This document shows positions 1-8,003 of a stretch of 64,000 bases of DNA, in pieces. The stretch is from Pyropia yezoensis (Eukaryota; Rhodophyta; Bangiophyceae; Bangiales; Bangiaceae), in contig CM020618.1 of the NCBI GenBank assembly GCA_009829735.1, positions 41,841,030 through 41,905,029 on the forward strand, read 5' to 3'. A program made the position numbers and the translations under genes. The first letter of the stretch is position 1, and every line of letters begins with the position of its first letter. Below the pieces are notes generated by a model. It was not told where the DNA came from. It made no database searches and saw only the letters and a program-made list of their open reading frames with translations.

Positions 1-158
1 GCGATGACCCGACGTGGGTTTACGTTCTTGGGAAGTCCTACCCGAGGTGGGCGGACTCCCTTAGGTCGCCGCAGTATCCGGCACAGTTGGTTCGTCCTCC
101 TGGCCCACTTGGCCGAGGCTGCCGTTGTGAGCTTCGGACGGCCAGCTCCAACGGTCAT
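1..158 (-). CDS. pol: Pol polyprotein of element A (N-terminal 52 codons only)
   Basis: On the minus strand an ATG at 158 overlaps the gag stop (ATGA). The encoded Arg/Lys/Pro-rich start matches the pol start of element B. The rest, from protease onward, lies left of the window. The slippery heptamer GGGAAAC seen in B is also present here (minus strand, 161-167). Confidence 0.85.
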   Translation of the reverse strand, partial: MTVGAGRPKLTTAASAKWARRTNQLCRILRRPKGVRPPRVGLPKNVNPRRVI

Positions 159-2101
159 TCGTTTCCCGCCGACTTGGCGTCCGAATCTGAGGACAAAGGG
201 GAAGACGACGAGTCCGAGGACGACGTGTCCGCCCCCTTCGTCGAGGGTGTGGCGACCGCTACCACCGGTCGAGACCCACCCTCGCGGCGTGAACGTACGT
301 CGTTCGTAACCAACTTCTTACTCGCGTTCCTAACAAGTTGTTTGATGCGTTTACTCAACTTGGGGCAGTCATATGCCCAGTGTCCGTCGGAGTTGCAGTT
401 CCAACACCGATTGTCAGTTCCCGGAGGGGTCTTCCCAACTGGGGAAGACGAAGAGATACCCTGGGAAGTTCCCACGGCAGCTACCACCCTCTCCTTGCGG
501 ATTCGGCGTGCCTCTCTCAGCTCTCTGGCCTGGCGCGCCTCCTCCCGTTCCTTGGCCAACTCGGCTTGACGCTCCTGGCGTTGTTCCTCCCGCAACTTGC
601 GGTAGGCCTCGCCTCTGCGGTAGGCGAACCTAGCCAACTCGGACAGGGTCGCCCGGGCAGTGTTATGCTCCCGGGTCTCCATCCGGACTGACCAATGGAG
701 TCCCTCCACAAACCGACTCTTCACCACAGCTTGTGGATGAAGAAACCCACAAAGATTGTTGAGCTTACGGACTCGCTCCGCAAAGGACAACTCGTCCTCC
801 GCCTCTTCCTGATGGGCTTGCGTAGACTCCTCGACTTGAGAAGCCAACGCCGCTTCATCAACCATGGCCCTCAACAACCAGTTGACGAGCTCCAAATAGG
901 ACGTCACCTCCCCAGCGCCTCCACTTGAGGAGCTGGGCATGACGGACATAAGTTCTGTCCGTAGGTCGCCCTTCGTAAACTCCTGTAGCATGTAAAAAGC
1001 CATGCCTTCACTTATGGCATTGTCGTCACAGGCTTTTGTGAAACGACGTAGGAACTCAAAGACACGGAGGGGGGGAGTTCCATCCCACTCCGCTTTGTGC
1101 CCAAAAGAGTGAAGTGCATTCTTCTTGGCACGGCCCATGGCTCGGGCCTGGTCAGGACCATACGCCACCGACTTGTTGTGGAGGGCGTAGGTCTCACAAT
1201 CAAAGATCCTCTGGTAGACCGGGTTGGCTACCTGGATCTTGGGCGGCACCTCACGTTGAGGGAGCAGCCGCTGTGGCACTGGGGTAAGTTCACCCTCAGT
1301 GCCTGTAGTCCGGCGCGGCGCGCTTGGTGTAGCCGCCGGCGTTGCCGGGGGGAACTCCCCCATGAAGGGCGTATGCCCCACCGAGTATGGTGTGGCTCCC
1401 TCGTTGGGAGTCACAGGTGTCGCCCCCTGTTTGGGGCGACCCGAGATAGGCGTGAGGGGGGATCCCCCCTGCGCCTGCGGGCTCGAAAGCCCCGATCCGG
1501 TCTGGACATTAAGGCCATCTGGCAAACTCGCCACAATCTGATTCAGAATAGTATTCGTCATCGTGACCACCAGGTCCGGCAAAGTCTGCCGCAACACATT
1601 GGTCGCCTCCCGACGGACAGTTTCCGCGAGGAGTGGATTGACGACTCCAGTTGAGTCTCGGTCCGCCTCCGGGAGTCCACCTGAGGGGTAACCACGATCC
1701 TCAGGGGTCTCAACCGGGTGCATGGGCGCGAGCCCATCGCCGACCAACGGAGGTCCGCCGTCCTCCGAAAGCCTAGTTGGCGACGGCTCCAAGCCAAAGT
1801 TGGCCTCATCCCGAGTGGAACCCGCGGGGACAGTCCTCACCCCTTGGGACGTTCCCGTTGAGTATACCACACGGTGGCCAGACTTCGGCCCACCCACATC
1901 AGAAGTGTCACCCGAGTGAACTCCCGACTGAGTCGGGGTGGCCTGTTGCCCGCCCGTACTTCCAGTCCTGCTGGCTTGAGGGACCTCCAGTCCCTCTGCG
2001 ACCCCAGGTAAACCCACCTGTGTCTCACCAGTATTCAAAGGCACTGAAGTACGTGCGTCACCCGTGTACTCCCCGGACGACGGCGGGTCCGAGCTAGCCA
2101 T
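155..2101 (-). CDS. gag: Gag polyprotein of element A
   Basis: This frame encodes about 648 residues when started at the ATG at 2101, chosen because it sits in the same GCCAACATGGC context used by the gags of B and C1. The N-terminal third is Gly/Thr/Pro-rich and low in complexity. The middle (roughly residues 280-450) has the helical layout of retrotransposon Gag proteins. It is followed by a charged Glu/Arg-rich coiled-coil-like stretch and one CCHC zinc knuckle of the form CWNC...GHW...C, which normally binds RNA during particle assembly. A Ser-rich acidic tail ends the protein. The stop overlaps the start of pol. It is about 98% identical by eye to the gag of B and has no internal stop. 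Confidence 0.88.
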   Translation of the reverse strand: MASSDPPSSGEYTGDARTSVPLNTGETQVGLPGVAEGLEVPQASRTGSTGGQQATPTQSGVHSGDTSDVGGPKSGHRVVYSTGTSQGVRTVPAGSTRDEANFGLEPSPTRLSEDGGPPLVGDGLAPMHPVETPEDRGYPSGGLPEADRDSTGVVNPLLAETVRREATNVLRQTLPDLVVTMTNTILNQIVASLPDGLNVQTGSGLSSPQAQGGSPLTPISGRPKQGATPVTPNEGATPYSVGHTPFMGEFPPATPAATPSAPRRTTGTEGELTPVPQRLLPQREVPPKIQVANPVYQRIFDCETYALHNKSVAYGPDQARAMGRAKKNALHSFGHKAEWDGTPPLRVFEFLRRFTKACDDNAISEGMAFYMLQEFTKGDLRTELMSVMPSSSSGGAGEVTSYLELVNWLLRAMVDEAALASQVEESTQAHQEEAEDELSFAERVRKLNNLCGFLHPQAVVKSRFVEGLHWSVRMETREHNTARATLSELARFAYRRGEAYRKLREEQRQERQAELAKEREEARQARELREARRIRKERVVAAVGTSQGISSSSPVGKTPPGTDNRCWNCNSDGHWAYDCPKLSKRIKQLVRNASKKLVTNDVRSRREGGSRPVVAVATPSTKGADTSSSDSSSSPLSSDSDAKSAGNE

Positions 2102-2220
2102 GTTGGCTGACGATCCGTATGACACGGTCCAAGTCCACCGTTCCTCTGAGACAGAGGGCCCCCTACACCCGGGTGCACCCGGAGGTAAAGTTTACCACTG
2201 TCCCCTGCTGCTCCACCAAA

Positions 2221-2689
2221 TGTGGCCAAAACCACTTGCACACACGGCACCCAAGTTGGGGCGGTGTGCCAGGGCTGCCTCCCGTGTCGGGGGAGCCGGA
2301 AGAAGTGCAATTCGCATACACTCTGACCCTGTTGTGGGGCAAGCCCCCCACTGACAAAAAAGAGGATGGTGTGTGGTCCAACAGTTTCTTGGTCGGGACG
2401 GGGACGCAGGGCCAAGCCCCGCTGTCCCTCCCCTTATCCCCCCAGGGTCCACTCAGAATCTCGCCACTCAGAATCTCCCACCCCAGCACCTGCCCACCGG
2501 GCCACACGAAAATTCAAGACGATAAATGCAGAAAACCCTCAAATCCAAGTTGGATTTACTACTAAGCTAACTATCCCAAACTTAGGGAATACGGACCCAA
2601 ATGCAGGGGGAGGAACGGATCAGGCTAGTGGCCTGCCGCCCCTTGCATGGCACGTGTTGCCCCCGTACCTGGGGGTCAATACTGCCACA
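2221..2689 (-). repeat. 5' LTR of element A (469 bp)
   Basis: The two ends read TGTGGCAG and GGCCACA on the element strand, the usual TG...CA form. Sequence and length match the LTRs at 7416-7884 and 15949-16417. Leading strand is minus. Confidence 0.9.
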
Positions 2690-2816
2690 ACAGTTCGCTG
2701 CTTGCAGAAACGGTCAGCGACTCTTTACCTGGTGACGCTGTTCCTATCCGAGGACGTCAGCCTCTGGCATCCCCCCAGACCCACCGCCCCCACACCTGTA
2801 CCCCCTAGCAGGTACT
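2690..2816. other. Short unassigned flank between element A and the Harbinger gene
   Basis: About 125 bases separate the outer end of the element A LTR from the first ATG of the Harbinger-like frame. They may be the promoter or 5' leader of that gene. No repeat or motif was recognised. Confidence 0.4.
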
Positions 2817-3545
2817 ATGGAGCGCTCCGCTCGCAGGCTGGTGCTAGCCCGGCTACGCACCCGGCTGATGCTATTCACCTTTCTGCTAGCCATCACTGAG
2901 GTAAACGGTTTGCCTTCCTGTATACCGCGTCAGCCTGGGCTGCAACAGAAGGATGCTTTCCGGCTGCTGTGGTTCTTGTCTTCCGCAGGGCTCTCTGCTG
3001 TGTCTCATCGAAGGTATCTACGTGCGCCTCTTTCTTCTCTGTGTGAGAGCTCTGCGTGGTACACCGACGTTTTGCTGAAGAGCCTAGACTCTCGCTTTCG
3101 CGAGCACATGCGCATGAGCAGGCCGACTTTTCACGTTGCGCTGAATCTGCTTCGAACTCACACGGCAGACCTTTCCGTTCCTCGGCGTGGTGCGGCACAG
3201 ATGCCGTTAGAGTCCAGCTCGCTCTGACTTTGCATCGACTGGGGTACTATGGCAATGCTACCCGTTTGAATGCTGTGGCCGACTGCATTGATGTGTCTAC
3301 AGGCGCGGATGTGAGTACCACCCGGCGGGTTGTTACGGGCCTCAGACGATTCGCCCCCCTGTACACCAAGTGGCCAAACGCTGCCGAGAGCGAGGCCATG
3401 GCGAGGTATGCGGGTTGTGAGTTTCGATTCTCTGGGTGCATTGATGCGACTGACGTTACCACGCCTCCATTGACGTACGAACGTGCTTTGCATCCGTGGG
3501 CCTACTACGACAGGAAGGGCCGCTACAGCTTGATTGCAGTGGAAC
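2817..3545 (+). pseudogene. PIF/Harbinger-type transposase, N-terminal half, frameshifted
   Basis: The frame from ATG 2817 ends at 3227, but its homology continues in another frame from about 3195, so there is a frameshift or a missed intron near 3190-3200. Recognisable Harbinger features are a pattern FREHMRMSRPTF...L, then LGYYGN preceding a helix-turn-helix-like stretch (VADCIDVSTGADVSTTRRVV), then the first catalytic aspartate in the motif GCIDATDV, and finally the stretch around YYDRKGRYSLIAV. After about 3545 the family similarity stops although the frame stays open to 3778. The matching C-terminal half with the second Asp and the Glu is found at 20973-21606 on the same strand, so the gene appears split by about 17 kb of inserted elements. 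Confidence 0.75.
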
Positions 3546-3824
3546 TACAGAATCCTCAGTGTGACACTCCGGAAATGTGGAAACCACAGCATCGCGGATC
3601 TCCCACTTCCTTCGCAAGAGCTCGCGAAGGTAGTTTGCGGATTCGCGAAGGTACATCAGCCAATGGGATGTGTGCTCAAGAGGTGTCTATTGAGGTTGTT
3701 ATTGGAAACAGAAATGTGTCTGTGATTAAACCGCGGTTCTTCAAGGTGCTTGTTAGATGTGCTCTAACTAGGCTGTGAGTTGCCGCCGCCGTCCCCACCA
3801 CCTCCACCCTCCCCCCGGCGCACT

Positions 3825-4630
3825 ATGGTTACTCCCGCTGGTCGCGGGCGCGGCGGTCCCTCGGGTCCGTTGGGCCATGGCGGAGGCGGGCAGACAGGGA
3901 TTCCGCGTCGGGGGACAGCGCCCCCGGGTGGGATTCGGGCTACTACGGGTCAGGATTTACGTCAGGACACGGGTTCTGAGTCAGGGACCCGAGTTCCACC
4001 TTTGGCTCCTGTTGCTGGGTCCCAAGACATTGTTACTACTCTGGAAACGTTCCGAGATGAGCTTTTGGCTACTGTATCCCAGGCCCTGAGCCAGAGTCCT
4101 GCTGGCCAGGGTGGGTCCCACGATACCAGTCGTTCCAATCGTTCCCGCTCCCGCCGTCGTCGGCGTCGTCACCATTCCAGTGGTTCCTGTACGTCCTCTT
4201 CCTTGGGTACCACGTTTTTTTCTGTCCTGGATGAGAAGGACCTTGAGACCCCTGAGTACCCACGGACCGAGCCCCAGGTTATCAAGTGGTCAAATGATCG
4301 CTTTGCTCGGGTCCTAGATTACCGTACATACCGTCTGAGGAACAAGAAGGCTACCTATGGGACACGTGAGGCTCGTAAGACGGGACGGGTCGCGCGTAAC
4401 ATGAAACACTGTTTTGCTGGGTACCCTAACTTCTCTGGTAAAGAGGCCCTGAATGTGTTCACGTGGCTCCGCAAACTGGTAAAGGCTTGAAACGACAACG
4501 CGGTCTCCGAGGGCATGGCTCTATACGCGATCCCACTTTTCCTCTCTGGTGACGCGGAACTAAGGTACACACGGGCCCTTCCGGATTCCTCCAGCACGTC
4601 TGGTGGTTCCTCGATCACAAGTTACCCAGA
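3825..4630 (+). pseudogene. Retrotransposon gag fragment D, interrupted by element C1
   Basis: From ATG 3825 the frame encodes a Gly/Arg-rich start, an RS/Arg-rich patch (six consecutive Arg near 4150) and a Gag core beginning at DRFARVLDY that aligns with the gag of C1 (5422-7128). A TGA at 4488-4490 replaces the Cys of the KACDD motif in C1. The frame then resumes and is cut at 4630, within the Gag core, where the C1 LTR begins. No LTR or primer-binding site precedes it: Harbinger-side sequence continues to about 3778. It is therefore a truncated gag from an element related to but distinct from C1. Confidence 0.8.
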
Positions 4631-5273
4631 TGTGGCGTTTGTGGCCCTCGTTCCTCCTCCGGAGACAGCGGAGTGCTGGCCTACGTTGGGGCGTCAGCGG
4701 ATCCTTGGTCGGCCGTCACGGGATGGCGGGCGTTGCTGACCATTGGTTGTGGACCGACCGAGGGAGGCGGTTGTACCCCCCTGGACTTGGTGCCCGTGGA
4801 TTTGACTGTTTTCTATGCATTTGTCTCTTCTCGATTTTCCTTGCGTATTCTCGTGTTTTTCGCCCTTTTTCTCCCATTGGGTTTTTCGGGCGGATTGCAT
4901 CTATGTGTGGGGGGTTTTCACTTGCTTTTCTTTCGAGGGATTATTGTTGGCGCGGGTGCCCCGGTGCGCTCTGTTGTAGGCCGGGTGCATGCTGGCACTT
5001 GGCCCGCTGGGGAGGGCGCCTGGGAGGTCACCTGGGGAGCTCTTTGGAGGTTTCTTAGGGGCTTGGCCCGGGGTCCCGACGAGGTCCCTCTTGTAAAACA
5101 ATTTTGCTTCGGGTTTCTCCTTCCCCTTGGGCAAAAGCCTTTTACCTTTACCTCGGACCTTGCGGTGGGCAAGCGCGCGTGGGGTTCTCTGGCCCGTTCC
5201 TTCTAGTGGTTACCCGTTGCCCCTCTGGGGTGGATTGGCTTCCCTGTGGGCACGCGGTGGTCATAACGCTACA
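4631..5273 (+). repeat. 5' LTR of element C1 (643 bp)
   Basis: It begins TGTGGCGTTTGTGGCC and ends ACGCTACA, so the termini are imperfect inverted repeats (TGTGGCG / CGCTACA). It is followed four bases later by the primer-binding site TGGTGGAGCAGCAG. Related but clearly diverged LTRs are at 20327-20972 and 26422-27066. Confidence 0.85.
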
Positions 5274-5277
5274 TTAA

Positions 5278-5295
5278 TGGTGGAGCAGCAGCGGA
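5278..5295 (+). other. tRNA primer-binding site of C1
   Basis: The site starts TGGTGGAGCAGCAG, four bases after the LTR. A TGG start is expected for pairing with the CCA end of a tRNA. The same 14 bases follow the LTRs of A, B and F, so the primer tRNA is shared. I cannot assign the tRNA from the sequence alone. Confidence 0.75.
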
Positions 5296-5421
5296 GGGGC
5301 AAACTTTCTCCTGTATCAGGACGCCTCTCTCCCTCTTTTGTAGCGGATCGCCGTGCTCTCGTGGTTCCCGTTTCTTCCTAGCGGGGCCTGACGGCCTACT
5401 AGTCGAGTGTCGACGGCCAAC

Positions 5422-7128
5422 ATGGCGGACCTACCCCCTGACGGTCGGGGCCGGGGCCGCGGTGCGCCGTCGGATGTGTCCCAAGTTACGCCGGCGGGCG
5501 GAGGTGAAGGCTCAGGGGTTGGCCGTGGCCATGGTCGCGGTGGGCCCTCGAGACTTCACCCGCCCCGTTCTCTTACTCCGCCCTTTGGTGGGCCTAGCCG
5601 TGGCCTACCAACTCTGGGGCAAACTGATTTATGGTCGGTCCTAAACGACTTTCGAACGGACATCTTGGCCGAGGTGTCCCGGGCTGTAACTGCCAGTCAG
5701 GCGGCCAGCACCCCCACGGTCGTTGAGGATCAAGAGGGCCAACAGGGTATCACCGATGGCTCGCGCACAAGCAAGAAGAGCAAGGGCCGTCGTGGCCGCC
5801 GTCGTCACCGTCGTGGCCATTATTCGTCGTCGGATTCGGATTCTAAGTCGTCTACATCATCGGCCACCGAGGGTGACCAGGACGAAAGTGACCAAGTGGC
5901 TCCCTATGTCTCGGAAGGCCCCAAGGTAATCGCGGCAGCGGACGACCGCTTTGCCCGTGTGTTGGACTACAACACGTATCGGCTGCGGAACCGGGCAACC
6001 AAATACGGCACGAAGGAGGCCAGTAAGATGGGGAGGACGGCCAAGAACATGAAACACTCTTTTGGGGGCTACCCCCCCTTCTCTGGCAAGGAACCCCTGA
6101 AGATCTTCTCATGGCTACGCAAGTTCACCAAGGCCTGCGACGATAATGGTGTGTCGGAGGGGATGGCCCTCTACGCGGTGCCCCACTTTCTTTCGGGCGA
6201 CGCGGAGACGCGGTACACGCGGGCCCTCCCTGACTCGGCAAGTACGTCGGGTGGTTGCTCTATTACGACGTACCCCGAGGCCATCAACTGGTTTTTGGAG
6301 ACCTACGTGGAGCCGCATACGCTGGCCCTGGCGCAAGACAAGTTTAGTCGGGCCGCGAAGGAGTCCGAGGAGACCGTTGAGGCCTTCGCTCTACGCCTAC
6401 GAAGCCTCTCTGAGTCTTGTGGGAATATCCATTCCGAAGGGACTATGAAACAACAACTCATTCAAGGCCTACCGAAATTCCTGCGTACGGACGCCTTCGT
6501 CTACGACGACCCCGCATGCAGGTACCAAAAGTTGGTTACCTATACGGCCGGCAAGTTCAAGGCGGCCAAGGATGTCATCGAGTTGGCCAAGGGGAGGTCC
6601 AAGGGGGAGGACGGGGGTCGAAGGACCTCATTTATCCCACGTCCCCCTACGCCACGGCCGCGGCTTCCTGCGATGGCCATCGGTGAGGTGAAGGCCACGG
6701 AGGCAACGGACAAGACGGCCAATTATCAGGCCGATGACAAGGCTACCCCCTCGCCGTGGGCCTATGAGCCCGCCACTCGTCGCTATCTGGCCAGCCGGAC
6801 GCAGGAGGGACGTGGACCGCTGCGCTGCTACGTACGCTGGGAGGCAGGCCACATGGCCCACCAATGCCCCAAGCTATTGGAGGCCCAGCGGGAGAATGTA
6901 ATCAGGGCCCGCGACGCGTTCCTGCAGTCTACACGGGGCCACAAGAAGATCAACGATGAGGCCAAGTACCGTGAGCAGCGGGACATCAACCGTCGGACTC
7001 GAATTGCGGTGGTACAGGCCCTCTGCGATGGGATTAAACAGTCGGACGAAGAGGAGGATGTCCGTCGGTCGGCCAAGTCTCTACGGGCCATGTCGGCCGG
7101 ACCCCCTCCGCCTTCGGGGGAAGCGTAG
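5422..7128 (+). CDS. gag: Gag polyprotein of element C1
   Basis: The frame encodes 568 residues from the ATG at 5422, in the GCCAACATGGC context shared with the gags of A and B. An RG-rich N-terminus is followed by an Arg/Ser-rich stretch (KKSKGRRGRRRHRRG), then the Gag core (DRFARVLDY... to about residue 390), with KACDDNGVSEGMA and FLSGD motifs shared with family B. The zinc knuckle near residue 480 reads CYVRW...GHMAHQC: the second cysteine of the usual CX2C is replaced by arginine, so zinc binding may be impaired. The stop is a TAG at 7126-7128, and the pol frame is -1 relative to gag. Otherwise the frame is intact. Confidence 0.88.
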   Translation: MADLPPDGRGRGRGAPSDVSQVTPAGGGEGSGVGRGHGRGGPSRLHPPRSLTPPFGGPSRGLPTLGQTDLWSVLNDFRTDILAEVSRAVTASQAASTPTVVEDQEGQQGITDGSRTSKKSKGRRGRRRHRRGHYSSSDSDSKSSTSSATEGDQDESDQVAPYVSEGPKVIAAADDRFARVLDYNTYRLRNRATKYGTKEASKMGRTAKNMKHSFGGYPPFSGKEPLKIFSWLRKFTKACDDNGVSEGMALYAVPHFLSGDAETRYTRALPDSASTSGGCSITTYPEAINWFLETYVEPHTLALAQDKFSRAAKESEETVEAFALRLRSLSESCGNIHSEGTMKQQLIQGLPKFLRTDAFVYDDPACRYQKLVTYTAGKFKAAKDVIELAKGRSKGEDGGRRTSFIPRPPTPRPRLPAMAIGEVKATEATDKTANYQADDKATPSPWAYEPATRRYLASRTQEGRGPLRCYVRWEAGHMAHQCPKLLEAQRENVIRARDAFLQSTRGHKKINDEAKYREQRDINRRTRIAVVQALCDGIKQSDEEEDVRRSAKSLRAMSAGPPPPSGEA

Positions 7129-7184
7129 CGGGGAGTGGGCCCTCACGTACTCCCCGTTCAAGGGATAGAACCTGCACGCCTACG

Positions 7185-7415
7185 ATGATTGCATGTACTA
7201 CTACGCCTTGTTCTACTGTACTCCCCAGCGGGGCCCCTGCTTTTGGGCCCAAGGAGTGCAACCCAGGGAGGCCCTATGCGTTTAAATGGACTTTCCTGGT
7301 ACTACGAAAGAGAAACTTCGAAATCAACATGGCCATCCAGTTGACGGCGCAACACCTGGCGAGGCCTACGAAGGCGGTCTTGGACACCGGAGCCGGCCCG
7401 AGCGTTATTAGGGAG
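7185..7415 (+). pseudogene. Pol of C1, N-terminal piece (protease start), interrupted by element B
   Basis: The frame from ATG 7185 leads into an aspartic protease active site of the form VLDTGAGPSVI. At 7415 it is broken by the LTR of element B. The frame is restored exactly at 16423 once one GGGAG copy is discounted, with the second half of the protease (ending VILGMDF) downstream. The gap between gag stop and this ATG is 56 bases. Confidence 0.85.
7411..7415 (+). repeat. Left target-site duplication of element B (GGGAG)
   Basis: GGGAG precedes the 5' LTR and is repeated directly after the 3' LTR at 16418-16422. A 5-bp duplication is normal for Ty3/gypsy integrase. Confidence 0.92.
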
Positions 7416-7884
7416 TGTGGCAGTATTGACCCCCAGGTAAGGGGGCAACACGTGCCATGCAAGGGGCGGCAGGCCACTAGCCTGATCCGTTCCTCCCCCT
7501 GCATTTGGGTCCATATTCCCTAAGTTTGGGATAGTTAGCTTAGTAGTAAATCCAACTTGGATTTGAGGGTTTTCTGCATTTATCGTCTTGAATTTTCGTG
7601 TGGCCCGGTGGGCAGGTGCTGGGGTGGGAGATTCTGAGTGGCGAGATTCTGAGTGGACCCTGGGGGGATAAGGGGAGGGACAGCGGGGCTTGGCCCTGCG
7701 TCCCCGTCCCGACCAAGAAACTGTTGGACCACACACCATCTTCTTGTTTGTCCGTGGGGGGTTTGCCCCACAACAGGGACAGAGTGTGTGCGACTTGCAC
7801 TTCTTCCGAATCCCCCGACACGGGAGGCAGCCCTGGCACACCGCCCCAACTTGGGTGCCGTGTGTGCAAGTGGTTTTGGCCACA
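7416..7884 (+). repeat. 5' LTR of element B (469 bp)
   Basis: It starts TGTGGCAG and ends GGCCACA. It contains a direct repeat of GAGATTCTGAGTGG in its middle part. It is one of five LTRs of this family in the window (2221, 7416, 15949, 60360, 63512). Confidence 0.93.
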
Positions 7885-7886
7885 TT

Positions 7887-7904
7887 TGGTGGAGCAGCAG
7901 GGGA
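7887..7904 (+). other. tRNA primer-binding site of element B
   Basis: TGGTGGAGCAGCAGGGG begins two bases after the LTR. The first 14 bases are identical to the site in C1, although the LTRs of the two families are unrelated in sequence. Confidence 0.75.
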
Positions 7905-8003
7905 CAGTGGTAAACTTTACCTCCGGGTGCACCCGGGTGTAGGGGGCCCTCTGTCTCAGAGGAACGGTGGTCTTGGACCGTGTCATACGGATCGTCAGCC
8001 AAC

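Larger units (their letters stand above)
1..2689 (-). mobile_element. LTR retrotransposon A (Ty3/gypsy, same family as B), 5' part, cut by window edge
   Basis: This is an inverted copy of the 9-kb element at 7416-16417. Read on the minus strand it has a 469-bp 5' LTR (2221-2689), a primer-binding site just inside it (about 2201-2218), an untranslated leader, a complete gag and the first 52 codons of pol, where the window ends. Gag, leader and LTR are nearly identical to those of B, so both are recent members of one family. The second LTR and the far target duplication are outside the window. The flank to the right begins with about 125 bases that lead into a Harbinger-type transposase. Confidence 0.9.
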
